Below, piece by piece: positions 6,659 to 13,982 of a DNA stretch of 16,601 nt. How positions within the stretch are numbered: position 1 is the first letter of the stretch; every line of letters begins with the position of its first letter. The stretch covers positions 1 to 16,601 of the forward strand of contig CABUHS010000041.1 of assembly GCA_902491535.1 (NCBI GenBank), read 5' to 3'. The translations under genes and the position numbers were made by a program. Under the pieces are notes generated by a model. It was not told the origin of the DNA, did no database searches, and saw only the letters and a list, made by a program, of their open reading frames with translations. Origin of the DNA: an uncultured Eubacteriales bacterium (GTDB lineage Bacteria; Bacillota; Clostridia; Oscillospirales; CAG-272).

Positions 6659-7921
6659 TTATGCCTTAAGATATTTGTGGAGCGAGATCACACTTCCGAT
6701 AATACCCGCGATAATTCCGATCGCAACAAATCCAAGCGCAACAAGTCCTCCGACCTCACCGAAATCAATGACCGATATAAAACCAAAATCCGATATAATC
6801 TCTTTATGTATAAACATATACGCATAGTACTGGATAACATACGCTATTATACTGGATATAAGTCCGATAAGCACACCTTCAAATACAAACGGTGTAGTAA
6901 TAAACGCCTTCGTAGCACCGACATACCTCATAACCGCTATCTCCTGACGGCGTGAAAAAACCGCAAGTTTGATTGTATTTATAATTACAAACATGCTTAC
7001 AACTATCAGCACAATCAAAAACCACACAAAAACAAAGATAACACCAGACCTGACATTTTCTATAGTATTTGCAAGATCTTCACGGCACTCTACGCGCGTT
7101 ATCAGATCTGACATGTGTTCAAGATTATATCTGAGCGTAGATACATCGTTATTTTCTTCATATGTAATGGTAAACTGGTCTGCAAGCGGATTATCGCCCT
7201 CCGGCATCCGGTCAAAGAGGTCGCTGTACTCAGAAAACTGTTCATTCATTTCCTTGAGCGCCTGCGCCTTTGATGTAAATGTAAGTTCAGCCACATTGTC
7301 CAGCTTCTGAATCTCCATCTCGATATCGGCAAGCGCAGTAATACGTTTATACTCAGAGTCAAGATTCTCCTCGATCGTAGCATACCTTGCCACATCGTCA
7401 CCGACAAATTCCCCGCTTCTTGCCTTTGCAACTGCAAAAACATTCCGCAGAGCATCAACCTCAACTCTCGCCTTTGACAAATCCGTAAAATTACGAAGTT
7501 CAGATACTCCTGTTTCAACTTCATTGAGGACCGATATGAGATCATCGCCTATACGGTTTCCCGCCATAGATGAAACAGCATTATCATCAAGTCCGTCCCA
7601 AAGACCTCTCAAGCTTCCTGATGCCTGCTCCGCATTGCCTGTATTATTCTCTACAATACCGGAAGCTCCGTCCGCCTGATCAGGAACCGCAGGAGTCTCC
7701 GGTTTTTTATCCGTATCAACAAATACAAGAATATAGTTGAGCATACCGATATTATTTATATTATAGTTTACATTATAAAGAAGAAGAACAAAACTTCCGA
7801 GTACCACAAGACAGGACATCAGTACCGCAATGGAGGCAAATGTCATAACGCCGTTGCGCCAAAGACCTTTTACGCTCTGTTCAAGAAAATAGAGAATACT
7901 TACTTTTCTTCTTTTATTCAC
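6659..7921 (-). CDS. ftsX: cell division ABC-type permease FtsX
   Basis: FtsX is the membrane partner of FtsE; the pair transmits ATP hydrolysis to peptidoglycan hydrolases outside the cell. The 420 residues show TM1 (about 28-50), a large outer domain (51-290), TM2 (about 292-317), the conserved cytosolic RRQEIAVMRYVGATKAFI (324-341), TM3 (about 346-368) and TM4 (about 391-412). Typical FtsX is about 300 residues. The excess lies in the outer domain: between the first strand ILVFVDTD (64-71) and the expected next element LDNVAELTFTSKAQAL (207-222) there are about 120 additional residues, acidic and partly helical. The start is GTG at 7921, overlapping the ftsE stop by four bases (GTGA), which indicates translational coupling. 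The downstream neighbours are its likely effectors. Confidence 0.93.
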   Translation of the reverse strand: MNKRRKVSILYFLEQSVKGLWRNGVMTFASIAVLMSCLVVLGSFVLLLYNVNYNINNIGMLNYILVFVDTDKKPETPAVPDQADGASGIVENNTGNAEQASGSLRGLWDGLDDNAVSSMAGNRIGDDLISVLNEVETGVSELRNFTDLSKARVEVDALRNVFAVAKARSGEFVGDDVARYATIEENLDSEYKRITALADIEMEIQKLDNVAELTFTSKAQALKEMNEQFSEYSDLFDRMPEGDNPLADQFTITYEENNDVSTLRYNLEHMSDLITRVECREDLANTIENVRSGVIFVFVWFLIVLIVVSMFVIINTIKLAVFSRRQEIAVMRYVGATKAFITTPFVFEGVLIGLISSIIAYVIQYYAYMFIHKEIISDFGFISVIDFGEVGGLVALGFVAIGIIAGIIGSVISLHKYLKA

Positions 7922-8595
7922 TGAAACATGCCCCCGATCTTATCGTCGACGACTCTGCCCTGGCTTATTGTAACAACACGCTGTTTAAAATAATCAACAA
8001 GATTTTTTTCATGTGTAACAACAATAACTGTTTTATTCTTCCTGTGTATCTTTACAAGAAGATTCATTATTTCAAGACTCATCTGCGGGTCAATGTTTCC
8101 TGTAGGCTCGTCCGCAATGATCATGCGGGGATTATTTGCGAGCGCTCTGGCAAGGGCAACACGCTGTTTTTCTCCGCCTGAAAGCTCACTCGGAAATCTG
8201 TCATACTTATCCTGAAGGCCTACTATACCGAGTATTGTAGGCACTCGTCTGCGTATAACACGCATCGGCTCGCCTATAACACGCATTGCAAACGCAACAT
8301 TCTCATAAACGGTTTTATTATCGAAAAGACGGAAGTCCTGAAACACAACGCCGAGTTCACGACGGTAATACGGGATCTGGCGTTCGGGAAGATCGGTAAG
8401 ATCAAACTCGTCGACCGTAAGACGTCCGCTTGTCACCTGTTCCTCGCGGAGAAGCAGCTTCATAAGCGTGCTTTTTCCGGCGCCTGAAGCACCCACTACA
8501 AACACGAACTCACCGTCGCCGATCTGAAGGTTCACGTTGTCGAGCGCAACCGTACCGTTCGGATATGTCATTGACACATTTTCAAATTCTATCAT
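7918..8595 (-). CDS. ftsE: cell division ATP-binding protein FtsE
   Basis: This 225-residue cytosolic ABC ATPase is of normal family length. Motifs in order are Walker A GASGAGKS (36-43), the Q-loop VFQDF, signature LSGGEKQR, Walker B MIIADEPTG and the switch histidine in VVTHE. FtsE binds the cytosolic face of FtsX and powers the conformational signal to wall hydrolases. The RQIPYYRRELGVVFQDFRLF stretch is characteristic of FtsE rather than other small ABC ATPases. AAGGAA lies about 13 bases before the ATG, a longer spacing than usual. The gene begins 22 bases after the CdaR-like gene and overlaps ftsX by four bases, so all three are probably co-transcribed. Confidence 0.95.
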   Translation of the reverse strand: MIEFENVSMTYPNGTVALDNVNLQIGDGEFVFVVGASGAGKSTLMKLLLREEQVTSGRLTVDEFDLTDLPERQIPYYRRELGVVFQDFRLFDNKTVYENVAFAMRVIGEPMRVIRRRVPTILGIVGLQDKYDRFPSELSGGEKQRVALARALANNPRMIIADEPTGNIDPQMSLEIMNLLVKIHRKNKTVIVVTHEKNLVDYFKQRVVTISQGRVVDDKIGGMFQ

Positions 8596-8617
8596 ATTGA
8601 AATACAGGTTCCTTTTA

Positions 8618-9706
8618 TCAATACTTGACAGGCTTCTGCGTCATGTATTTATGTACCATGAGTGCAACCTTAAAGGTAATGGCATGTTCGAACTGGCGCA
8701 GATCAAGTCCTGTCATTTTCTTTATCTTATCAAGTCTGTACACAAGTGTATTTCTGTGTACGAACAGTTTTCTCGACGTTTCAGAAACATTCAGGTTATT
8801 TTCGAAGAACGCCTGTATGGTCATAAGTGTTTCGCGGTCGAGCGATTCGATCGTACCGCGTTTAAATACCTCTTTGAGGAACATTTCGCAAAGCGTGGTA
8901 GGAAGCTGATATATCAGACGTCCGATACCAAGCTTCTCATAGCTCAGTATTGTCTTCTCGATATCAAATACCTTTCCGACCTCAAGAGCAACCTGCGATT
9001 CCTTATACGAGCTTGCAAGCTCTTTTACATGCTCTACAACCGTACCGATTCCGATATTTACCTTTACAAAGAATTCCGAAAGACATGTATCGGCAATATT
9101 CTGTGCGATCGCTTCGATCTCTTCGGTATCTGCATTATGCGATACTTCTTTAACGAGAACTACGTCGCGTTCGGTAACGGAGATAACAAAATCGCGCTGC
9201 TTGTCCGGGAACAGACTCTGAACGATATCGTAAGGAAGAGTATCCGTTTTACCGAAGAAGCGTATAAGCATTGCAACGCGGGACACCTCTGTAGAAAAGT
9301 GCATCTCTTTTGATTTTATATATATATCGCTCGGCATTATATTGTCAAGGATAACGTTCTTAACAAATGCGCATCTGTCATACTTCTCATCATAAAGATG
9401 CTTTATCTGTGCAAATGAAACCGAGAGAATCGCAAGGATCTTATCAGCAGATCTGTCCTCGCCCTCAACAAAGAGTATATACTCGGGATTTATACCTCCC
9501 TCAATATAGCGGTATGTGCATCCTCCGCTTGTAAACGGGCCGTTTTCAACACCGGCAGTTTCACGGATTCCTACCCGCGTTTCCCCTATTCTTCCAAGCT
9601 CACTGCATGCAATAATGACATCATTGTCATCCAACACACCGATAATCCTGTCTCCGACAACATCCTTGAACTGGTGAATTATTGTTTGAAACAATCTGTT
9701 TGACAT
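8618..9706 (-). CDS. CdaR/PucR-type transcriptional regulator
   Basis: This 362-residue protein has the layout of sugar-diacid-type regulators. The N-terminal region (about 1-130) resembles the diacid recognition domain in position and opening (FKDVVGDRIIGVLDDNDVIIA). The middle part resembles the degenerate GGDEF-like domain of this family (about 170-250, with IGIGTVVEHVKELASSYKES). A C-terminal PucR helix-turn-helix follows (about 295-355, LNVSETSRKLFVHRNTLVYR). Characterised relatives sense carboxylic sugar acids or purine-pathway metabolites; the ligand here is unknown. AAAGGAGG precedes the ATG by about 11 bases. It is the first gene of the regulator-ftsE-ftsX unit, and an inverted-repeat cluster upstream (9787-9813) is a natural candidate operator for autoregulation. 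That link is inference. Confidence 0.8.
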   Translation of the reverse strand: MSNRLFQTIIHQFKDVVGDRIIGVLDDNDVIIACSELGRIGETRVGIRETAGVENGPFTSGGCTYRYIEGGINPEYILFVEGEDRSADKILAILSVSFAQIKHLYDEKYDRCAFVKNVILDNIMPSDIYIKSKEMHFSTEVSRVAMLIRFFGKTDTLPYDIVQSLFPDKQRDFVISVTERDVVLVKEVSHNADTEEIEAIAQNIADTCLSEFFVKVNIGIGTVVEHVKELASSYKESQVALEVGKVFDIEKTILSYEKLGIGRLIYQLPTTLCEMFLKEVFKRGTIESLDRETLMTIQAFFENNLNVSETSRKLFVHRNTLVYRLDKIKKMTGLDLRQFEHAITFKVALMVHKYMTQKPVKY

Positions 9707-9786
9707 GGCAAAAAATGCCTCCTTTCAAACCCCTTCTGTATAATATCTCTTTGCTGTATTTGCAAAATGCATTTTTTTAGTATATA

Positions 9787-9813
9787 CGTATATTGCAAAT
9801 ATACCAATATACG
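9787..9813 (-). promoter_or_regulatory. three-half-site operator candidate upstream of the CdaR-like gene
   Basis: Three copies of GTATATT(T/G)G are packed into 27 bases: one on the plus strand (9788-9796) and two on the minus strand (9795-9804 and 9804-9812). They form two nested perfect inverted repeats, CGTATATTG-N9-CAATATACG and GTATATT-GCA-AATATAC. The cluster sits about 80-105 bases before the start codon. Confidence 0.5.
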
Positions 9814-9963
9814 ATTATTTTACACTATTTTAAACCGAATTTCAATACCTTTTTATGATTTTTAACAATCAAAAAAAATTTTTTTAATGATTCAAGGTGC
9901 TTTTTTCCTATAATTGTAAATAAAAAGCGGTTGAAGCCGAAAATAAATATATAAATTATATTT

Positions 9964-10404
9964 TTATTTCTTTTTAAAAATAATGAATTTGCTGAAAAAA
10001 TAATTTGATATTACAACCAAAATCTGCGCTATAAGCTTGCATACAAATTCATTAACGCCAAGAAAACGCACTCCTACAGACATAATAACAACTTCCATTC
10101 CGAGCGAAAGCACTCTCATTCCTGTAAAAGTAATAAACTGAGCTATACCGCGTTTTCCGTCAGATCCTTTTCCTGTTCCGTTATCTGTATCCCTGAATAC
10201 AAAAATTTTATTTGCAAAAAAAGCAAATACGACGGCAGCACACCATGCAGCAACGGTTCTGACCTCAAGAAAGTTTTCTCCGCGCAAAACGAGCCCTGCG
10301 AGATACTGTACAACAAAATTAACAACGGTCGTAAGCCCGCCGCATATCACATATACTATAAGTTCACGGTATTTTACAAAAAGTGATTTTATTTTATTTT
10401 TCAT
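9964..10404 (-). CDS. GtrA-like four-helix membrane protein
   Basis: This 146-residue protein has four predicted membrane helices (about 13-34, 49-66, 88-110 and 118-138) and short polar ends, the typical size and layout of the GtrA/DPMS family. Recognisable pieces are VICGGLTTVVNF near the first helix, ANKIFVFRD after the second and NYFFSKFIIFKKK at the end. GtrA proteins are thought to help move prenyl-linked sugars across the membrane for wall or teichoic-acid decoration. No glycosyltransferase is adjacent here, so the substrate is unknown. GGGGAAG precedes the ATG by about ten bases. It begins 24 bases after the Toprim gene and looks like the last gene of that transcript. Confidence 0.85.
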   Translation of the reverse strand: MKNKIKSLFVKYRELIVYVICGGLTTVVNFVVQYLAGLVLRGENFLEVRTVAAWCAAVVFAFFANKIFVFRDTDNGTGKGSDGKRGIAQFITFTGMRVLSLGMEVVIMSVGVRFLGVNEFVCKLIAQILVVISNYFFSKFIIFKKK

Positions 10405-10428
10405 TATAAGTCAACTTCCCCTTTATGT

Positions 10429-11064
10429 TTAGTCTTTGCAACATTCAGAAGATACTTCACGGCATTCATCAATGAATTTATTATATATATCAATCGCCCC
10501 GAGAAGATTTATAGCTTCAAGCAGCGCTCCGGCAGATATATTATCAGGCAATCCAAGCCTGAGACAAAGCTCGCGTCGCCGCTTCCGGCTTTCCTCGCCT
10601 CCGGAAAGACCGTCCGAAAAAAACTGTGCTTTCGTAAGAACTTCATCTTTTTCAGACAGACTTCCGTGAGCAGGATCGTTCATAAATCCGGCAAATATAC
10701 TTCTCAGCGTATCTGAATCTATACCTTCAACGCCGAGTATACCCTCTTTTGAAGGCTCAGACTTGCGCCGTTCCTTTCCCTCTATCCTGGGCGAGTAAAG
10801 ATTATATACATTACGTGAGCTTCCAAATGCAGTCCGCAAATAGCTTCGTATAAGAAGACCCGCTCCGTCACTGTCGGTAAAAATAATTACTCCGCCGCAG
10901 CTGTCACATAGTTTTCGCAAATATCCGAGTTTCCGTTTATCGCGAAACAGTGAAAAGCCGTCGGTAGTTACAATCGGAGCATCGATCACCCCTGACAGCC
11001 TTATTTTATCATATTTCCCCTCAACAATTACAGGAAATGGAATATGAAGAAGTTTTTCGGTCAT
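10429..11064 (-). CDS. small Toprim-domain protein, RNase M5-like
   Basis: This 211-residue protein has an N-terminal Toprim domain (about 10-90), with the catalytic glutamate in IVEGKYDKIRL (Glu15) and the metal-binding DxD in FTDSDGAG (Asp64, Asp66). The stretch after it, EGILGVEGIDSDTLRSIF (107-124), resembles the segment KGLGVEHASPEAIREAL of ribonuclease M5, which matures 5S rRNA in Firmicutes. RNase M5 is about 190 residues and usually sits beside ksgA; here the neighbours are holA and gtrA, so the assignment rests on sequence alone. Nothing suggests a full primase. The ATG has no close ribosome binding site: GAAAGGA lies 17 bases upstream, so the start is uncertain. It follows holA by 51 bases. 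Confidence 0.68.
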   Translation of the reverse strand: MTEKLLHIPFPVIVEGKYDKIRLSGVIDAPIVTTDGFSLFRDKRKLGYLRKLCDSCGGVIIFTDSDGAGLLIRSYLRTAFGSSRNVYNLYSPRIEGKERRKSEPSKEGILGVEGIDSDTLRSIFAGFMNDPAHGSLSEKDEVLTKAQFFSDGLSGGEESRKRRRELCLRLGLPDNISAGALLEAINLLGAIDIYNKFIDECREVSSECCKD

Positions 11065-11115
11065 AATAAAATTACGGCGTTTCCTTTCAAAATGTCTCTC
11101 TTTTCAGTTTACGTA

Positions 11116-12204
11116 TTATATGAGTGCAATAAGACGCTCAATCGCTATATACGGATCCTGCGAAAAAGACTTTATCAGGATATCCGTTTCGATGCAAAGT
11201 TCAACCGCCCGGCGTATTTTTTCTCTGGGTATGCGCCGTCCCGCCTCAATATACTTTCCGACACGGAATTCATGCATTCCAAGCGCCGATGCGATTGCAG
11301 GACGCATCTCACCTGCATCAGAAAGTCCGAGTACAGTCTGAAGCTCACAGAATACGGAAGATATCTGCGACAAAATAATCTCCGGACGAACCTTTTTGTT
11401 TTTCATTTCATAATATGACGAAAGAAGTGATTCACGTTTTCCTTCAAGAATTGCATTAGATACCGCAAAAGGCTGAAGCTCCGGAGAAGCTATACTGCCC
11501 GCTTCAGATATATCGGAATCCAAAAGTTCTCTGCGCCCCTGCGAAAGAACATATGCGCTGAGCTTATCCGTCTCTGAAGCAATAAGCCACATTGAACTTC
11601 CGCAGTTTTCAATTATCTTATGACACTGAGTCGTCTGTGCAGTCACTCCCGATACAGAAAAATGTTTTTTTGTCCAAGCTGCAAGCTTTGCCGTAGGTTG
11701 TGTTTCAAAAAGAACAATTGTTATATACTGCGAAAGCTTTTTTAAAGCAGCCGACGGCCGTTTCGGAAGCTGACATACATCAATTTCTGCTTCATTTGCC
11801 TCAAATATCACTGCGAGTGCATCATTTCCCGAAAATTCTTCCGCAATTTCGCAAAAGTGTTCAATTTCGTCAGCAGACATCCTTTCAAAATTCACTCCGC
11901 GGACATGAACAAGACGACGTTCACAGAACATAGGAAGCGATTCTGCTGCAGATAAAAGCTCACTATAATCTACATTTCCGCTTTTGCGGTCGTCAGAATC
12001 ATCCCGGAAATCGATGTGCGAAACAGCAAATGCTTCTACAGTAGGATCTCCGCCTGATATTGCGTCACACGCCGTCCTTATGTACGAACGCACCAGGTAA
12101 TCTTCCGGACCGCAAAAAAGAAAGCATCCGGATATTCCTTTTTTGATCCGTGCCATTACGTCTGCCGGACGCAAAAGCTCAAGCTCATTTTTTGTCTTCT
12201 GCAT
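11116..12204 (-). CDS. holA: DNA polymerase III delta subunit HolA
   Basis: HolA is the clamp-loader subunit that opens the beta sliding clamp. The 362-residue protein shows the family N-terminus, CFLFCGPEDYLVRSYI (about 26-41), corresponding to the YLFYGxExYL signature of domain I. Also visible are the mid-protein VIFEANEAEID..LSQYITIVLFE pattern and the C-terminal helical segment IILSQISSVFCELQTVLGL, typical of domain III. Length fits the family (about 340). I start at ATG 12204 because GGGAG (12216-12220) precedes it; a TTG ten codons upstream is the only longer alternative. It leads a short run of minus-strand genes (Toprim, gtrA). HolA often appears near comEC or rpsT, which are not in this window. 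Confidence 0.85.
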   Translation of the reverse strand: MQKTKNELELLRPADVMARIKKGISGCFLFCGPEDYLVRSYIRTACDAISGGDPTVEAFAVSHIDFRDDSDDRKSGNVDYSELLSAAESLPMFCERRLVHVRGVNFERMSADEIEHFCEIAEEFSGNDALAVIFEANEAEIDVCQLPKRPSAALKKLSQYITIVLFETQPTAKLAAWTKKHFSVSGVTAQTTQCHKIIENCGSSMWLIASETDKLSAYVLSQGRRELLDSDISEAGSIASPELQPFAVSNAILEGKRESLLSSYYEMKNKKVRPEIILSQISSVFCELQTVLGLSDAGEMRPAIASALGMHEFRVGKYIEAGRRIPREKIRRAVELCIETDILIKSFSQDPYIAIERLIALI

Positions 12205-12244
12205 TACGGCTGAATCTCCCTTCACTGCGGTCAATGCCGCTTCT

Positions 12245-12277
12245 GTAAAACAGCGCGGGAATACTAAGCACCCGCGC
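12245..12277 (-). terminator. terminator after the MnmA-like gene
   Basis: On the minus strand, a GC-only 7-bp stem (12253-12259 with 12271-12277) with an 11-nt loop is followed by TGTTTTAC. It lies between the MnmA-like gene and holA, so holA may depend on read-through or on a promoter I could not identify. Confidence 0.6.
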
Positions 12278-12318
12278 CGTATATTTATCGGTAAATAAAA
12301 TTATTTGTCACAAGATAT

Positions 12319-13110
12319 TCAGTCAAGTATCTCGCAAACTCTGCCTCCGAGAAGAAGATTTCCGTCAGCATTGTATACGGCAACAGGCATTCCTATTTCA
12401 ACCTTACGTCCGGATTCAAAAAAGATTATGTCCGCAGCATCGTCAGAGCCTACGACCTGATGCGTATATACATGGCTCTCAGCAAGCTCTTTGCAAGCTC
12501 CGAGCTTAACAAGAGAACGGCAAAGATATGTCGAATATCCCTTTGTATGATCAGGTCCGTAGGCACCCTGAAATACAAGTTCGTTTATACGAATCGAGTT
12601 TGCGGCAGTCCCGCTTGCCTCTTCAGGAACAGAGCTTCTTGCCGTAAGTCCGAATCCGTGTCCGGAAGCATACGCGTCCGCATCGCTGTGAGTCATATCG
12701 CAGAGCGGAAAAACAAGCATGCCTGCGTCTTCGCGGGAAAGCGCGTATAGCATATAGCTCTGATCCGTGTCTGCGTTTGCAGAGCGTTTTATGAAATAAG
12801 TAGGTTCTTTATCCTCATCATTTTCATCCTCTATTTTTCCTGTTCCGCAGTAATGTCCTGTTGCAACAGCGTCAAATCCATTCTCTCTTGCATATGTACA
12901 AAGCGCTGAAACAATTTCGGCTGCTCCCTTTTCTTCGCCGCGTACACATACAAAAGAAATCTGTAATTTTTCGGCCGCGGCATCCGCTGACGTTATATCA
13001 GCGCCTTCCGGTGCTATAAAAGCTCCGGTGACCTCATGTCCCTGTTCGCGAAGTATCGATGCAGCTGCAAAGCTGTCTGTTTTTCCGTTTATTCCAACAA
13101 TTATTTTCAT
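12319..13110 (-). CDS. shortened, probably inactive MnmA-like (tRNA 2-thiouridylase-like) protein
   Basis: This 263-residue protein resembles tRNA 2-thiouridylase MnmA (about 360 residues) but has lost key parts. Conserved pieces are DAVATGHY (80-87), DTDQSYMLYAL (114-124), FPLCDMTHSDADAYA (134-148) and the C-terminal barrel strand VAVYNADGNLLLGGRV (243-258). The ATP-binding PP-loop, normally SGGxDS, reads NGKTDS (8-13). The NPCxxCN segment with the first catalytic cysteine is absent. Where SQ(D/E)ICF with the second catalytic cysteine should stand, the sequence is SSVPEEA (159-165). The reading frame is intact over its whole length, so it is not a fresh pseudogene. A changed function, perhaps binding tRNA or nucleotide without thiolation, is possible. 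ATG 13110 is preceded by AAGGA at ten bases; an upstream TTG is the alternative start. Confidence 0.7.
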   Translation of the reverse strand: MKIIVGINGKTDSFAAASILREQGHEVTGAFIAPEGADITSADAAAEKLQISFVCVRGEEKGAAEIVSALCTYARENGFDAVATGHYCGTGKIEDENDEDKEPTYFIKRSANADTDQSYMLYALSREDAGMLVFPLCDMTHSDADAYASGHGFGLTARSSVPEEASGTAANSIRINELVFQGAYGPDHTKGYSTYLCRSLVKLGACKELAESHVYTHQVVGSDDAADIIFFESGRKVEIGMPVAVYNADGNLLLGGRVCEILD

Positions 13111-13161
13111 TATCAACCGTTCCTTTAATGTTTTTCCGCACCTAATACGGTATCATTCTGT

Positions 13162-13183
13162 TTCTCGGAAGTTTAACCGAGAA
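13162..13183. other. isolated hairpin between the cytidine deaminase and MnmA-like genes
   Basis: A 7-bp perfect stem TTCTCGG/CCGAGAA (13162-13168 with 13177-13183) with an 8-nt loop. Neither side has a T-run, so it is not a standard terminator. It may stabilise the message or be an operator-like dyad. Confidence 0.35.
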
Positions 13184-13224
13184 CGGCAATCCGCCTTGAT
13201 TTTCAGAGCTTTACTGCATGCAGA

Positions 13225-13626
13225 TCATGAACCGATCCACCACATAGGCGTCAGCTCACCGAGCGTGACTGTCTTTCCGGTATCATAATCTATCATGATC
13301 TCAATATTTTTGTATAAATCGGGCATAAGCTGAACCATAAGTTCACGGCATGCTCCGCACGGCGGACCCGCTTTGCCGTCAGACATAAGAGCAAGAACCC
13401 TTTCGATTTCATGCTCACCGCAGGTTATCATATTGAAAATGGCATTCCGTTCCGCACATATTCCGAGCGTAGAACATGTATCCACACAGACTCCGGTATA
13501 TATCCGGCCTGATTTCGACATAACAGCAGCGGATACTCCGCCGGCCTCCACGTATTCGGATATTTTACGTGCGTTATGTACCGCCTGTGCGGCTGAATAC
13601 ATTCTATTCCATTTATCATCGACCAT
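13225..13626 (-). CDS. cdd: cytidine deaminase family protein
   Basis: This 133-residue zinc deaminase is probably involved in pyrimidine salvage (cytidine to uridine). The zinc site is complete: Cys57 and the proton shuttle Glu59 in ICAERNAI (56-63), and Cys90 and Cys93 in PPCGACRE (88-95). The ending TLGELTPMWW matches the C-terminal ELLP-type segment of tetrameric cytidine deaminases. The protein is of typical length (about 130). The substrate pocket is not diagnostic by eye, so a blasticidin-S-deaminase-like member of the same fold cannot be excluded. The ATG is preceded by TAGGAGA at about six bases. A plausible promoter lies at 13664-13691. The gene heads the minus-strand series that continues into the MnmA-like gene after 114 bases. 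Confidence 0.87.
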   Translation of the reverse strand: MVDDKWNRMYSAAQAVHNARKISEYVEAGGVSAAVMSKSGRIYTGVCVDTCSTLGICAERNAIFNMITCGEHEIERVLALMSDGKAGPPCGACRELMVQLMPDLYKNIEIMIDYDTGKTVTLGELTPMWWIGS

Positions 13627-13663
13627 ACGTATCTCCTATATATTCCTATGCGCCGATCTAACA

Positions 13664-13691
13664 ATATTAATTTGATTTTTCTCATTCTCAA
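13664..13691 (-). promoter_or_regulatory. probable promoter of cdd
   Basis: On the minus strand, TTGAGA (13686-13691), a 16-base spacer and TAATAT (13664-13669), about 40 bases before the start codon. It fits sigma-A moderately well. Confidence 0.5.
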
Positions 13692-13816
13692 AAGAAAAAA
13701 ATCGAATCTGCACTTTCCTTAATATTTTAACTGTTTATCAACATTACTTCCTCTTGATTGAATGAACATGATGTTAACTTTGCATGAATGAAATACACAC
13801 ACATAAAGAGGTTATG

Positions 13817-13850
13817 TAATATTGGGACAACTCGGAACATACGTTATTAT
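13817..13850 (+). promoter_or_regulatory. sigma-E-like sporulation promoter of the spoIID-like gene
   Basis: TAATATT (13817-13823), a 14-base spacer and CATACGTT (13838-13845) match the Bacillus/Clostridium sigma-E consensus KMATATT-N14-CATACAHT at all but one position. A weaker sigma-A-like pair, TTGGGA (13822-13827), 17 bases and TATTAT (13845-13850), overlaps it. Sigma-E control is the known regulation of spoIID in the mother cell. Confidence 0.65.
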
Positions 13851-13982
13851 ATACGCAAATTCACATACGGAATTTTGTGCTTTAAATCTGTATGTATTAT
13901 GCAGATACAGAAAAGCATATTTCCCGCAGACAGAACAGGACATGCAAAGCAGCTTGTCCGTTAAAACGAAAGGAAGATAATT

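Larger units (their letters stand above)
13627..13982. other. divergent intergenic region between cdd and the spoIID-like gene
   Basis: No gene is seen in these 356 bases. They hold a leftward promoter for cdd (13664-13691) and overlapping rightward sigma-E-like and sigma-A-like promoters for the spoIID-like gene (13817-13850). The spoIID leader is about 130 nt. Just before its ribosome binding site lies a hairpin: GGACA/TGTCC (13938-13942 with 13955-13959), then a T-T mismatch, then GC/GC. Confidence 0.55.

Noticed and set aside
8537..9313. 258-codon plus-strand frame
   Set aside because: Antisense to the CdaR-like regulator; no motif and no start signals.
12319..13110. Pseudogene call for the MnmA-like gene
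   Set aside because: No stop or frameshift over 263 codons, a proper ribosome binding site and conserved C-terminus favour a retained protein.
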